This document shows, piece after piece, positions 1-6,976 of a stretch of 58,428 nucleotides of DNA. This DNA comes from a virus, in IMG/VR virus record IMGVR_UViG_3300035180_000124, positions 1 to 58,428 of that record, one strand, 5' to 3'. The translations under genes and the position numbers were made by a program. Each line of letters begins with the position of its first letter. The first letter of the stretch is position 1. Under the pieces are notes generated by a model that was given only the letters and a program-made list of their open reading frames with translations, was not told the DNA's origin and ran no database searches.

Positions 1-879
1 GAGCGCCCGAGTGTACGTAGCTACCACGGTTCCCACAGCACCAGAGGCACTTCTACCTGTAAGGGCCTGAACTGTACCTGCGTTGGTTACGGTACCTACT
101 GCGCCAGAAGCTGCTACGCCTATTAAGGCAACTACGTTTGTCTTGGTTACACCCCCCACTGCGCCAGCAGCAGATACTCCCGTGATCGCAACAGACTTGG
201 CAACACTTAGGGAACTTAATGACCCTGAAGCAAAAACTGTAGCGAGAGAAGGCGAGTATTTTGGGGTACCAACTTCTCCAGATATAACTTGCCCAGCGCC
301 CCAAGAGCCACCACCCCATGTACCGCCGCCCCAACTAGAGCCTAAGTTGATAGAGAAGTTGGGAGTGAGTGAGCCTACTGCCCCAGAAGCGGCTACACCT
401 GTGAGCGCTTGCCTGCCTATTACCGAGCCAACAGCCCCCGAGGCAGCTACGCCTGTGAGAGCAATTGAAAGGTTAGGGGTGAGAGTACCTACAGCCCCAG
501 AGGCGGCTACACCTGTGAGTGCAATGCTCGTATTGCCACGAGACAAAGTACCAACGGCACCAGAGGCTGACCTACCTACGAGGGGTTGCCCACCAAGAAC
601 GGAGCCAACAGCCCCAGAGGCGCTTCTACCCGTGAGTGCAACAGTACCGTTACGCGTAACAGTACCAACAGCCCCGGAGGCTGATACACCTGTGAGTGCA
701 ACAGCACCGTTACGCGTAACAGTACCAACAGCCCCCGAGGCGCTTCTACCCGTGAGTGCAATGCTCGTATTGCCACGAGACAAAGTACCAACGGCACCAG
801 ATGCGGTTCCGCCGGTTAGCTGGTCGGAGCCGCCCCATGTGCCACTGCCCCAAGTACCCCCACCCCAAGCAGTAGCCAT
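1..879 (-). CDS. WG/ASGAVG repeat-rich virion protein, N-terminal 293 residues, cut by the left edge
   Basis: The start is ATG at 879 and the frame is open for 293 codons to base 1, so the 3' end is outside the window. The first 23 residues are rich in WG and GT pairs. After that, units containing ASGAVGT and ALTG repeat at about 20-residue spacing. A second WG block (residues about 190-205) precedes more units. No Cys and no enzymatic motif is visible. The composition (Gly, Ala, Ser, Thr, Val) fits a fibrous or beta-rich virion surface protein. It follows small structural genes in the late operon. The right-edge fragment (57074-58428) has the same unit types and is probably the 3' part of the same gene. 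The role is inferred from context; no family is recognised. Confidence 0.7.
   Translation of the reverse strand, partial: MATAWGGGTWGSGTWGGSDQLTGGTASGAVGTLSRGNTSIALTGRSASGAVGTVTRNGAVALTGVSASGAVGTVTRNGTVALTGRSASGAVGSVLGGQPLVGRSASGAVGTLSRGNTSIALTGVAASGAVGTLTPNLSIALTGVAASGAVGSVIGRQALTGVAASGAVGSLTPNFSINLGSSWGGGTWGGGSWGAGQVISGEVGTPKYSPSLATVFASGSLSSLSVAKSVAITGVSAAGAVGGVTKTNVVALIGVAASGAVGTVTNAGTVQALTGRSASGAVGTVVATYTRAL
481..810. repeat. in-frame tandem repeats, 60-bp period, in the left-edge repeat gene
   Basis: Near-identical 60-bp units are visible at 631-690 and 691-750. Related diverged units lie on both sides, sharing blocks such as AGTACCAACAGCCCC and GTGAGTGCAA. Each unit encodes 20 residues ending in SASGAVGTV or similar. 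The period is a multiple of three and the frame is kept, so this is protein repetition and not a CRISPR-like array. Confidence 0.8.
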
Positions 880-886
880 GATTTAC

Positions 887-902
887 ACAGCCTTATGGCT
901 GT
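887..902 (-). promoter_or_regulatory. hairpin just upstream of the repeat-protein start codon
   Basis: On the minus strand the leader contains ACAGCC-ATAA-GGCTGT, a 6-bp stem with a 4-nt loop that ends 7 nt before the ATG at 879. The only Shine-Dalgarno-like string, AAGG, lies at the loop/stem edge, so folding could limit initiation. Regulation is an inference. Confidence 0.4.
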
Positions 903-908
903 CCGCGT

Positions 909-1406
909 TTAGGTCGTGGCCAAGCGCAGCAGGGCGGTTGTAGTTCCGTTGGCGGGCATGGTCAGTGTAAACGTACCTGCCGTAATTGTCTGGGAACCAA
1001 AGGTGTGGACGCTGACTGCTGTGTTGTTTTGCGTAGAGTTGTAAATTAACACGGTGTCAAACGCGGTACCTAACGAGACGTTGGTGTACACCAAACTTCC
1101 ACCGGGCGTCCAGTAGGCGACACCTGCGGTAGCCGAGGAGTTAGTTGCCGTGACTGCGGTGCCATTGGTTACCGCAATACCGCCAGCGGTATAGTTGGTG
1201 CCCGTCACTTCACCCGTTGCAGTGTAAGCAGTAGTAGCAGCACTGATAGACGGAGAAGCCGAAACCAGATACAGCGCGGCTTTGAAAGAATCTATCGTAG
1301 GAGCCGTCAAGCTAGTACGTGAAACCAAAGTAATGGAACCAAACTGATGTCCGCCGCTGAGCAACTGGCCCAGAAACGAAGTGCACATTGATTGGGTATT
1401 TGCCAT
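909..1406 (-). CDS. putative virion structural protein, paralogue of the 1604-2020 product
   Basis: 165 residues, Thr/Ala/Ser/Gly-rich, no Cys cluster and no membrane segment. It aligns by eye with the 138-residue product of 1604-2020. Both have an N-terminal F-x2-x-L-x2-G-x-H region, ALYL/ALYT, a Y-[ST]-[AT]-T-x-E-V stretch, YTAGG, a central W, IYN, FG and a C-terminal MPAN-x3-TTAL-x-R. The shared pattern suggests a duplicated beta-rich virion subunit, perhaps a tail or fibre-base component. It lies in the late operon directly before the repeat-rich protein. No named family is recognised. Confidence 0.7.
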   Translation of the reverse strand: MANTQSMCTSFLGQLLSGGHQFGSITLVSRTSLTAPTIDSFKAALYLVSASPSISAATTAYTATGEVTGTNYTAGGIAVTNGTAVTATNSSATAGVAYWTPGGSLVYTNVSLGTAFDTVLIYNSTQNNTAVSVHTFGSQTITAGTFTLTMPANGTTTALLRLATT

Positions 1407-1415
1407 GATATTTCC

Positions 1416-1607
1416 TTAGAAAATTGCGGTTTCGCCGCCTACAAAAGTAGGCGATTTTTTGAGGGTTACATGCACCGAGCGATGCACCAGCTCGTCCAGC
1501 AGCCAGTACTCAGTCCAAGTTGTGAACTCGTCTTCATTGTCTACAGAGCCCTCCTGCTTCACAAGCAAGGAGTCATCCATTTCACCTTTGGTGGTCGTAA
1601 CAATCAA
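1416..1607 (-). CDS. small hypothetical late protein, TTG start
   Basis: 63 residues. The start codon is TTG, overlapping the TGA of the preceding gene (TTGA), with AGGAG seven bases upstream, so translational coupling is likely. The product is acidic in its first half and has a hydrophilic C-terminus; the charged centre (NEDEF) and WTEYWLLDELVH resemble a short helical adaptor. It lies between the two paralogous structural proteins in the late operon. Function unknown. Confidence 0.6.
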   Translation of the reverse strand: MIVTTTKGEMDDSLLVKQEGSVDNEDEFTTWTEYWLLDELVHRSVHVTLKKSPTFVGGETAIF

Positions 1608-2020
1608 TTTGAACTCCTGATAAGTGCGGTTGTCGCGGTATTGGCAGGCATTGTAACCAAGAACGTCGTAGTCGAGGTCTTGTCTGCACCGAAGTCGATG
1701 ACTGCAATTGCCCGATTAGCCTTACTTGCATTGTAGATCAATGCACAGCGTGCCGTCAAAGCAGAAGTCCAGCTTATATTGGCCCAGTTAGCGTAGGCAG
1801 TGTAACCCGAGGAGCTAATGGCAACGCCCGTCAACGTGTTGCCCCCTGCTGTATACCCTGACGCTACAACCTCATTGGTTGTAGAGTACACCGTGGTGTC
1901 CGCGCCTAGGTTTGCGTTTCCCGTGTACAAAGCCATCTTAATGATGTCCGTGGACAGGTCGTGGATGCCTTGATACAGCTCCTTCTTGAAGCTGGTAGTT
2001 TGGGTTTGGACAATTGCCAT
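1604..2020 (-). CDS. putative virion structural protein, paralogue of the 909-1406 product
   Basis: 138 residues. It begins with a helical segment (SFKKELYQGIHDLSTDIIKM) followed by a Thr/Ala-rich beta-like body. It shares ALYT, YTAGG, IYN, FG, MPAN and TTALIR with its paralogue in the same order and spacing. Proteins of this pattern sit among tail and neck genes of podovirus-like environmental phages; a structural role is inferred from this context. The start is ATG at 2020, two bases from the stop of the preceding adaptor-like gene. Confidence 0.7.
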   Translation of the reverse strand: MAIVQTQTTSFKKELYQGIHDLSTDIIKMALYTGNANLGADTTVYSTTNEVVASGYTAGGNTLTGVAISSSGYTAYANWANISWTSALTARCALIYNASKANRAIAVIDFGADKTSTTTFLVTMPANTATTALIRSSN

Positions 2021-2021
2021 G

Positions 2022-2693
2022 TTAGGTTACCTGCTGGCGGTACTGGCCGCTGCGGTAGGAATCTTGGCGCTCCATGCCATCGCCCAGACGTTTAGCCAAA
2101 ATGATGGCGTCTTTAAACTTGTCGTTGTACAGACCGATGATGTCCTGCTCACCCTTCATGTAGGTGTAGGCTTCTATCAACGAGCCGTACAGGAGCACCG
2201 AGTCAAAGTTGTCGCCCAACCACGTTGTCAGCGCCGTAGTGATGGACTCTGGGTAGTAGAAGTAGTGCAGCTCTGCGGAGTACGTGGTATCCGGCGTTGG
2301 GCCAAGGATGAACGAAAGCTCTGTAGTCGGCACAGGCGGTGCACCGGAAGTAGTCGTCGGGCCAAACAGGGCGTAGTACTTGGGCAGGCCCGTACTCGTA
2401 GAGTTGGGGTACGCTTCACGAATGAAGTTCACATCCTTGTTGAGCAAAAATGTGTAATCGCCACCAGCCACGGGGAACACTGCAATCGAATATACGGCCA
2501 AGAAATCATCTGGGCAGGACAGGTATTTGTTGCTAGCTGTCACCGTCCCGGTCACGTTCTTGCGAAGCGATGGGAATTGGATGGTGTTGTAGATGCGCTG
2601 CTCTGCCTGCGTAATGAACGTGTTCATCGCAGTTGTCGGGAACGTATTCTCCGTGTAAGTGGAGACCGCCGTGACTAGCGCACTGTAGTTCAT
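2022..2693 (-). CDS. putative phage adaptor / head-tail connector protein
   Basis: 223 residues from ATG at 2693. That start forms an ATGA overlap with the stop of the preceding gene and has GAGG upstream, so I prefer it to an in-frame start 13 codons earlier. The N-terminus (NYSALVTAVSTYTEN) and the F-I-x-Q-A-E-x-R-I-Y-N-T segment, then a strand-rich centre (YLSCPDDFLAVYSI) and a helical C-terminus (LLYGSLIEAYTYMKGE), match the general pattern of adaptor proteins that join portal and tail in podovirus-like phages. It should act at the neck of the virion. A second adaptor-like gene lies at 3548-4240. Confidence 0.55.
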   Translation of the reverse strand: MNYSALVTAVSTYTENTFPTTAMNTFITQAEQRIYNTIQFPSLRKNVTGTVTASNKYLSCPDDFLAVYSIAVFPVAGGDYTFLLNKDVNFIREAYPNSTSTGLPKYYALFGPTTTSGAPPVPTTELSFILGPTPDTTYSAELHYFYYPESITTALTTWLGDNFDSVLLYGSLIEAYTYMKGEQDIIGLYNDKFKDAIILAKRLGDGMERQDSYRSGQYRQQVT

Positions 2694-2956
2694 GCCATCG
2701 GGCCTCGTGCTGTGATACCGCGAGTGGCACAACCATTTCCACGGGTAACAATACCGGAAGTCTTGGTAGGCTCGTTACCAGCGGATTTGCTGATGTTTCC
2801 GACACTGGTGTCGTAAGCATCCAACTTGCTGCGGTTGGGTTCTTTGCCGGGGTTACCGGAAATAGCAACAGCTTTGCCTGACATAGTGTGGGGCTTGGCA
2901 TACAGGATAGCTGGGCCGATCTCTTTGCCCATTTTCTTCATACTTTGGGTTGCCAT
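2690..2956 (-). CDS. small basic late protein
   Basis: 88 residues, rich in Lys, Gly, Ser and Thr, with a Gly/Arg-rich C-terminus (RGNGCATRGITARGPMA). AAGGAG precedes the ATG. It overlaps the next gene by ATGA. No enzymatic motif or membrane segment is visible. It is one of several small basic proteins between head and tail genes and may be a minor or packaged virion component; that is inferred from position only. Confidence 0.6.
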   Translation of the reverse strand: MATQSMKKMGKEIGPAILYAKPHTMSGKAVAISGNPGKEPNRSKLDAYDTSVGNISKSAGNEPTKTSGIVTRGNGCATRGITARGPMA

Positions 2957-2965
2957 GACTGCTCC

Positions 2966-3145
2966 TTACGTTTGGTTCGCCACTCGGGCCAGATTGCGGC
3001 CCATCTTCAGCCGCGATGCGTCCGATACACCGGAGCTTTTCTTGCCGCCTGCGGTGGCTTTGGCCGTTGGGCCGCTATTGGGAAGAACTTTAGCATCGGT
3101 CTTGCCTTTTGACACGATGCCGTCTGCTGCTTTTTTGTATGCCAT
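2966..3145 (-). CDS. very small basic late protein (59 aa)
   Basis: ATG at 3145, preceded by AGGAG, opens a 59-codon frame ending in TAA at 2966. The product starts MAYKKAADGIVSKGK, has a central GGKKSSG and ends RLKMGRNLARVANQT. It is strongly basic and has no Cys. The gene fits tightly between its neighbours and has a good ribosome site, so I regard it as real despite its size. Function unknown. Confidence 0.6.
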   Translation of the reverse strand: MAYKKAADGIVSKGKTDAKVLPNSGPTAKATAGGKKSSGVSDASRLKMGRNLARVANQT

Positions 3146-3154
3146 GATTAACTC

Positions 3155-3544
3155 CTATGAAACCGTTACGGTTACTGTACCTACGCTCGTTGTCCCGACC
3201 AGATAGTTCGGAGTCAAGACAGCATCAAAACCGGAGGAGCCGCCAATCGGCCCCCAACCCCACTGAATATCCCTAGAGCCGCCACTATTGTACCCATCTG
3301 ACATCGGGCCGGATACCTCGTATGTTGTGTCATTGCGGGGATTCCGCACTGCTTGAGGGTCATCTACCGGAAACGTGCCCAACATCAACTGCGGCTGATC
3401 GGGATCCCAACACTGTGGGCACACAAGCAAATTGAATATACGTTGCTTCTGTACTTCCTTCTTCAGCTCGGTCAGCTTATAGCGCTGCCCGCAACGGTCG
3501 CACATGGCGACCGCATTTTTACCAGAAGAAAACCTATTGCCCAT
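3155..3544 (-). CDS. zinc-ribbon-containing late protein
   Basis: 129 residues. Two CxxC pairs (C15-D-R-C18 and C42-P-Q-C45), separated by a charged helix, form a zinc-ribbon-like module in the first 50 residues. The rest is Gly/Ser/Pro-rich and ends in a Val/Thr repeat (VGTVTVTVS). The module may mediate protein or nucleic-acid contact. It lies next to connector-like genes, so a minor virion protein is the best guess. Confidence 0.6.
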   Translation of the reverse strand: MGNRFSSGKNAVAMCDRCGQRYKLTELKKEVQKQRIFNLLVCPQCWDPDQPQLMLGTFPVDDPQAVRNPRNDTTYEVSGPMSDGYNSGGSRDIQWGWGPIGGSSGFDAVLTPNYLVGTTSVGTVTVTVS

Positions 3545-3547
3545 ACC

Positions 3548-4240
3548 TTAGTTGATGAACATTTGGCGGGGCACCAAACGGATTGAAGCCTTCTCGCGGT
3601 CTTCATCGCTGGCCAACTGCCATGCTTCGTCGTATTGGGCTTTAAGCATATCAATGCGCTGTGCGCCGTTAGGCACCTTGAGCGCCAAGTAGTACGCCAA
3701 ACCCGCGACCATGCAAGGGATGAACCGGAACGGGACATCCATCGTGTTTATGCCAGAGCCAGCATCGTCAATGCGGCGCATGCGCCAGTACACGAACGTG
3801 TACGTCTGAGAGCTGTCAGGGGTAGGCCATACTGTAAACCGTGGGGCCGACTGTAGACGTTCGATCCACACTTGAATAGGACGGGCCTGTTGCAGCTTAT
3901 TAGGGATCGTGGCGTAGGTGGACACACTGATGCGTGTGATCGTCAAATCGGCCTGTGTAGCCGCGCTACCGGCCCCGGTGCGAATCACATGCTCCAGCAA
4001 GTCAACGGTGTCCGCAGGTAGATCATACGTAGCTTGACCGGGGATCATTGTGATCGACCCCTGTTCAAACGTCCACATGTTGACGCCCCTATTGGCCCAG
4101 TCAGCAAACAGTAAGTTTAAAGACCGTCGAGCAGTCTTCAGGTCATAACCCGTGCGTAACTCGGAACCGCAACGCTCAAAAGCCTCCTCTACCAGTTCGG
4201 TGAGGTCTAGATTAAACGCGGTGGTGCCGGAGACTGCCAT
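3548..4240 (-). CDS. putative head-tail connector, P22 gp4-like
   Basis: 230 residues. The N-terminal helix (LDLTELVEEAFERCG), a second helix (ARRSLNLLFADWANRGVN), and a strand segment (ITMIPGQATYDLPADTVDLLE) followed by an R-I-S-V-S-T-Y motif and a C-terminal helical pair (YLALKVPN, YDEAWQLASDEDR) resemble the tail accessory/adaptor proteins that bind beneath the portal in P22-type phages. The role would be closure of the portal channel and attachment of the tail. It lies in the late operon with other neck genes. The similarity is by pattern, not by a search. Confidence 0.55.
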   Translation of the reverse strand: MAVSGTTAFNLDLTELVEEAFERCGSELRTGYDLKTARRSLNLLFADWANRGVNMWTFEQGSITMIPGQATYDLPADTVDLLEHVIRTGAGSAATQADLTITRISVSTYATIPNKLQQARPIQVWIERLQSAPRFTVWPTPDSSQTYTFVYWRMRRIDDAGSGINTMDVPFRFIPCMVAGLAYYLALKVPNGAQRIDMLKAQYDEAWQLASDEDREKASIRLVPRQMFIN

Positions 4241-4242
4241 GA

Positions 4243-4746
4243 TTAAACTTTCTTAGCGATGCCGTATCCGCGATAGCCGGTGGCCCGTTTGGGAGTTACC
4301 TTGACAGCACCGCCAGTGGCCATTTTCTTGACACGACCGCCACGTTTCATGGCATTACCTGCTTCGTCGCCTTCACCCTTGCTGAGAAGGGCGCGTGCAG
4401 CAGCGTTGGGGTCACGCCGGGGCACATACGCGGCCATAGTAGCGTCGCGACGCTCTGCTTCTTCCATCTTGTCAACGGCGGCTTTACCGCTTTCGCGGTA
4501 CTGGTCACGGCGGACATTTGCACTGTCGTCACGAAGGGGGTTGCCTTTTTCGTCAAGACCTTTGTCCGCATTCTCTTGTGCACGCATAGTAGCCATATCT
4601 TGCGCTGTATGGCGAGCCACGTTGACGCCAAATTTTGTGCCTTCGGGTGCTTTACGGGTCAGCCCACGCTCTTTGTTCAAAAAGTCACGTAGGGAAAGAC
4701 CGGAGTCTTCCAGTTCTTTTTTAGATACAACACGATTGGTAGCCAT
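4243..4746 (-). CDS. basic late protein with MKRGG and KKMATGG motifs
   Basis: 167 residues, highly charged and mostly helical. The N-terminus (VVSKKELEDSGLSLRDFLN) and middle are rich in Arg, Asp and Ala. Near the C-terminus it carries MKRGG and KKMATGG followed by a basic tail ending in YRGYGIAKKV. The KMAxGG motif recurs in other late proteins here. No known domain is recognised. It could be a nucleic-acid-associated or assembly protein; the motif suggests a shared docking or processing signal. Confidence 0.55.
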   Translation of the reverse strand: MATNRVVSKKELEDSGLSLRDFLNKERGLTRKAPEGTKFGVNVARHTAQDMATMRAQENADKGLDEKGNPLRDDSANVRRDQYRESGKAAVDKMEEAERRDATMAAYVPRRDPNAAARALLSKGEGDEAGNAMKRGGRVKKMATGGAVKVTPKRATGYRGYGIAKKV

Positions 4747-4748
4747 GA

Positions 4749-4940
4749 TTACTTCCTTGCAGTTTTAGCAGCATCTACAAACGCTTGGTCTGTAGGTGCG
4801 CCGATAGTTCCGGGCTTACGCATCTTGGCTCCGCTTGCGCGTTTTGCGTTGATATTCGCGTACAACCCACCCTTGGCCATCTTCTTGCCCTTTGGCACTT
4901 TAGCGGGGTTGATGTCCCCCATGCCGCGACAGGCTAGCAC
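4749..4940 (-). CDS. small basic late protein with KKMAKGG motif
   Basis: 63 residues if the GTG at 4940, which overlaps the preceding stop region, is used; an ATG at 4922 would give 57. Neither has a textbook ribosome site, though GGGCGG lies upstream of the GTG. The sequence is Lys/Ala/Gly-rich with GKKMAKGGLYANINAKR. Function unknown; the KMAxGG motif links it to its two neighbours. Confidence 0.5.
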   Translation of the reverse strand: MLACRGMGDINPAKVPKGKKMAKGGLYANINAKRASGAKMRKPGTIGAPTDQAFVDAAKTARK

Positions 4941-5425
4941 GTTTTGCCGCCCATATTGAACTGCTGTGCACGAGTCTTACCGCGCTGGGCAATACCGTCA
5001 GCCGAGGAACGGAATGTACCGCCCTTGGCTAGCTTCAGGGACGTGCCCTTGCTGCCCTTATGCTCTTGAGCATCGTGCTGCTTGAAGGCTTTCTTAATCA
5101 TGGCCTTGTCCTGAGCTGTATCCGTCATGCCGCCTTCGGCCATCTTCTTTGTTTTCAACTGGCTGAAGTCAAAAGCCTCCTCTTTCTTGGAGCCTTCTTT
5201 GCCCTTGCCTTTAGCCTCAACATCCTTGCCCGACTTCTCGAACTTGGCAAATGGGTTTACGCCTTTAGTAGCCATAGTGTCACCACCTTTTGAAAATTTC
5301 TTGCCGGTATCGGCCTTGTTAAAGTCTTGTCCCACGGACTGTGAGACCCCTACCTTCTTGGCAAAAGCAGGGCTATGCGCCACAGCAGCCATGAAATTGT
5401 GTTGCTTCTTGCTGGTCGATGGCAT
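4934..5425 (-). CDS. basic late protein with repeated K-x-x-GG motifs
   Basis: 163 residues from ATG at 5425, which overlaps the stop of the preceding gene as TAATG. The longer in-frame reading upstream is overlap with that gene and is rejected. The N-terminus (MPSTSKKQHNFMAAVAHSP) is of a kind often seen in small phage proteins of unknown function. It contains FSKGG, KKMAEGG, LKLAKGG and a C-terminal NMGGKTC, with a Lys/Glu-rich centre. It is predicted soluble and mostly disordered or helical. A late, possibly virion-associated role is inferred from location. Confidence 0.6.
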   Translation of the reverse strand: MPSTSKKQHNFMAAVAHSPAFAKKVGVSQSVGQDFNKADTGKKFSKGGDTMATKGVNPFAKFEKSGKDVEAKGKGKEGSKKEEAFDFSQLKTKKMAEGGMTDTAQDKAMIKKAFKQHDAQEHKGSKGTSLKLAKGGTFRSSADGIAQRGKTRAQQFNMGGKTC

Positions 5426-5664
5426 TACTTGCCCCACCAGTGCGCGATCTGCACGAGAAACGCGCCAACAGCCCCGCCAGCTCCACCAACAGCAAGAAGC
5501 ATCTTCCAACCGCCTTTGGCCTCAGACAAAGTTCTGTCTATATCCATGAGGGTCTTTTGCATTATTGCCACACTTTCGACTAATTTATCCATATCGGATT
5601 GTAAGTGCGCAATGTCGGCTGCGTGGGTAGCTAGCTCGCGGGCAGTTTGTATAGCGTCGGTCAT
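5425..5664 (-). CDS. small membrane protein, XhlA/holin-like
   Basis: 79 residues. An N-terminal amphipathic helix or coiled coil (residues about 8-50, with ADIAHLQSDMDKLVESVA) is followed by one C-terminal membrane segment (MLLAVGGAGGAVGAFLVQIA) and a short WWGK tail. This is the layout of XhlA-type haemolysin/holin accessory proteins. It is well away from the endolysin cassette at 54.3-55.7 kb, which has its own holin, so it may be an antiholin, an accessory holin or a virion membrane protein. The assignment rests on topology alone. Confidence 0.5.
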   Translation of the reverse strand: MTDAIQTARELATHAADIAHLQSDMDKLVESVAIMQKTLMDIDRTLSEAKGGWKMLLAVGGAGGAVGAFLVQIAHWWGK

Positions 5665-5665
5665 T

Positions 5666-5920
5666 TCAGCATTTCCATCGGGCTAGTGAAGCAGCCTTGC
5701 GTGTGGGCTTGCCGCTATCGTCTTTCATTGGGCCGGGCATACCTGCCATACGTGCGCAAAACGACTTCTTACGTGGGCCACCTTCGGGCTGGGGAGCCTT
5801 TAGATTTGAGCCGGTAGCAGCGTTGTACTTGGCGCGCCCTTTGGCTGTAAGCCCCGCCCCCTTAGAGACCGGTAGCTTCTCGCCGCGACCTACTGCAAGG
5901 GATGGATTCTTCTTAGCCAT
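5666..5920 (-). CDS. DUF6321-like small basic protein
   Basis: 84 residues, strongly basic. The sequence has the recognisable course of a conserved small phage family: KKNPSLAVGRGEKLPVSK, GLTAKGRAKYN, GGPRKKSFCARM, then MPGPMKDDSGKPTRKAASLA and a terminal RWKC. I associate this with the family known as DUF6321. No function is established to my knowledge. Two Cys (FCARM and the terminal Cys) are conserved-looking. It overlaps the preceding gene by eight bases. Confidence 0.65.
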   Translation of the reverse strand: MAKKNPSLAVGRGEKLPVSKGAGLTAKGRAKYNAATGSNLKAPQPEGGPRKKSFCARMAGMPGPMKDDSGKPTRKAASLARWKC

Positions 5921-6197
5921 AGAACACCGTAATTTTTGCGGTGGCGGGTAGCGTTACGTGTACATCCGTGTAAAACAAAATTCCCTCTCCGGGAATCGTA
6001 AACGATAACGGATTCAGTGGTGTAGCGGGAATGTTAAATTGAAGCCGTACAGTTCCAGAAGCGCCGCCGTCCCGAAAAATAATATCTCCCGCCGTACCGC
6101 CCCCTAAAAACTGATAGCCTTTAACACGTACACGACCAGACACCATAGTGCCAGTAGCCTCAGCGTGTGTTGCTTGAACGTCAGTTTGCATTGCCAT
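5913..6197 (-). CDS. small beta-rich structural protein
   Basis: 94 residues, hydrophilic N-terminus then alternating hydrophobic strands (VRVKGYQFLGG, DIIFRDGG, VRLQFNIPA, FYTDVHVTLPATAKITVFYG). No Cys and no membrane segment. The pattern suggests an all-beta fold such as a head decoration, stopper or fibre-base subunit. It is the second gene after the promoter at 6810-6838. The exact role is unknown. Confidence 0.6.
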   Translation of the reverse strand: MAMQTDVQATHAEATGTMVSGRVRVKGYQFLGGGTAGDIIFRDGGASGTVRLQFNIPATPLNPLSFTIPGEGILFYTDVHVTLPATAKITVFYG

Positions 6198-6239
6198 ACC
6201 AATCTCCTAAAAGTGCGGGGCCGAAGCCCCCGAGATCAA

Positions 6240-6719
6240 TTACTGCTGGTTGGCGGGCTGGGACATGTTGCCGCTAGAGTCGCGCACCATGTAGGTGACC
6301 AGTACCGTAACAGCGCCAGTCACCGAAGAGCCTGTAGCGGTCAAAGTAAGCGCCGCGTCAGTTGCACCGACGTTAGCTTGTACGGGGGTAAACGTAGCAG
6401 CGATAGTCACAGGGTATGTGCCAGCCGAAGTGATGGTAGTCGCAGTTGCAACGTCAACGGTAGCAATTGTTGCTTTCAGCGTGGTAGCCGAGGCAAACAA
6501 AGTGGTTGTTAGAAACTGGACTGACGTAATAAGCGCACCAGCAGGGATAAAACCAACTGTAGTGGGGGTGGCTGCAGCAGCAATGACTTGAGCAGCAGTG
6601 AGGTTAAAGGCTTGGGCAACGATGGTTGCGCCGGTGTTCTGCACGGTGCCAGCAGTGGTGCCGGTGGTGTTTTTAACGGTGCCGAGCAGCCAAGGGCCGA
6701 GGTGAGTTGCGAATCCCAT
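6240..6719 (-). CDS. beta-rich virion protein, first gene after the internal late promoter
   Basis: 159 residues starting MGFATHLGPWLLGTVKNTTG. The rest is Thr/Ala/Val-rich with a regular strand pattern (PTTVGFIPAGALITSVQFLTTT; VTVLVTYMVRD). No catalytic residues. It is immediately downstream of a terminator and a promoter that separate it from the major capsid gene, suggesting separate dosage control. A head decoration or minor capsid protein is the most likely role. Confidence 0.6.
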   Translation of the reverse strand: MGFATHLGPWLLGTVKNTTGTTAGTVQNTGATIVAQAFNLTAAQVIAAAATPTTVGFIPAGALITSVQFLTTTLFASATTLKATIATVDVATATTITSAGTYPVTIAATFTPVQANVGATDAALTLTATGSSVTGAVTVLVTYMVRDSSGNMSQPANQQ

Positions 6720-6809
6720 GATATGTGTTCCTTACATACAAGCTAAGTGCGTCAATCGGTATGTCGTCTGCTGGGGCAGTTTGGCGCACTGGGAGTCCCA
6801 GATGGCTGC

Positions 6810-6838
6810 AATATAGCACAGTAGTTTGGCGGGTGCAA
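6810..6838 (-). promoter_or_regulatory. sigma-70-like promoter driving the distal late genes
   Basis: On the minus strand: TTGCAC, 17 bases, then TATATT, with TG one base before the -10 (extended -10). It lies between the capsid terminator and the start of the 6240-6719 gene, leaving a leader of roughly 80 bases. The same -35 string occurs before the terminase genes. Confidence 0.65.
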
Positions 6839-6932
6839 CAGGATGTTGGTGGCTCACATAAAGCAGTGTCTATTATGGTCAGCAAACGCCGGAGCTAAAC
6901 CGACGCACCACCAACAGGGTGAGAATACAACG

Positions 6933-6960
6933 AAAAAAGGGCCCCCGAAGGAGCCCTTTT
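6933..6960 (-). terminator. intrinsic terminator after the major capsid gene
   Basis: The minus strand reads AAAAGGGCTCC, TTCG, GGGGCCC and six T. This is an 11-bp stem with one G-T pair, closed by a UUCG-type tetraloop and ending in a U-tract. It lies 17 bases past the capsid stop codon. On the opposite strand the T-run is only four. Confidence 0.85.
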
Positions 6961-6976
6961 AGCTAAGCCCTAGAGC

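Noticed and set aside
481-810. Regular 60-bp repeats resembling a CRISPR array
   Set aside because: There are no unique spacers. The units are contiguous, in frame and translate to a repetitive protein.
83-943. 286-residue plus-strand open frame with PTAPEA repeats
   Set aside because: It is the mirror image of the repeat-rich minus-strand gene: in-frame repeats on one strand keep the other strand open too. It has no ribosome site and points against all neighbours.
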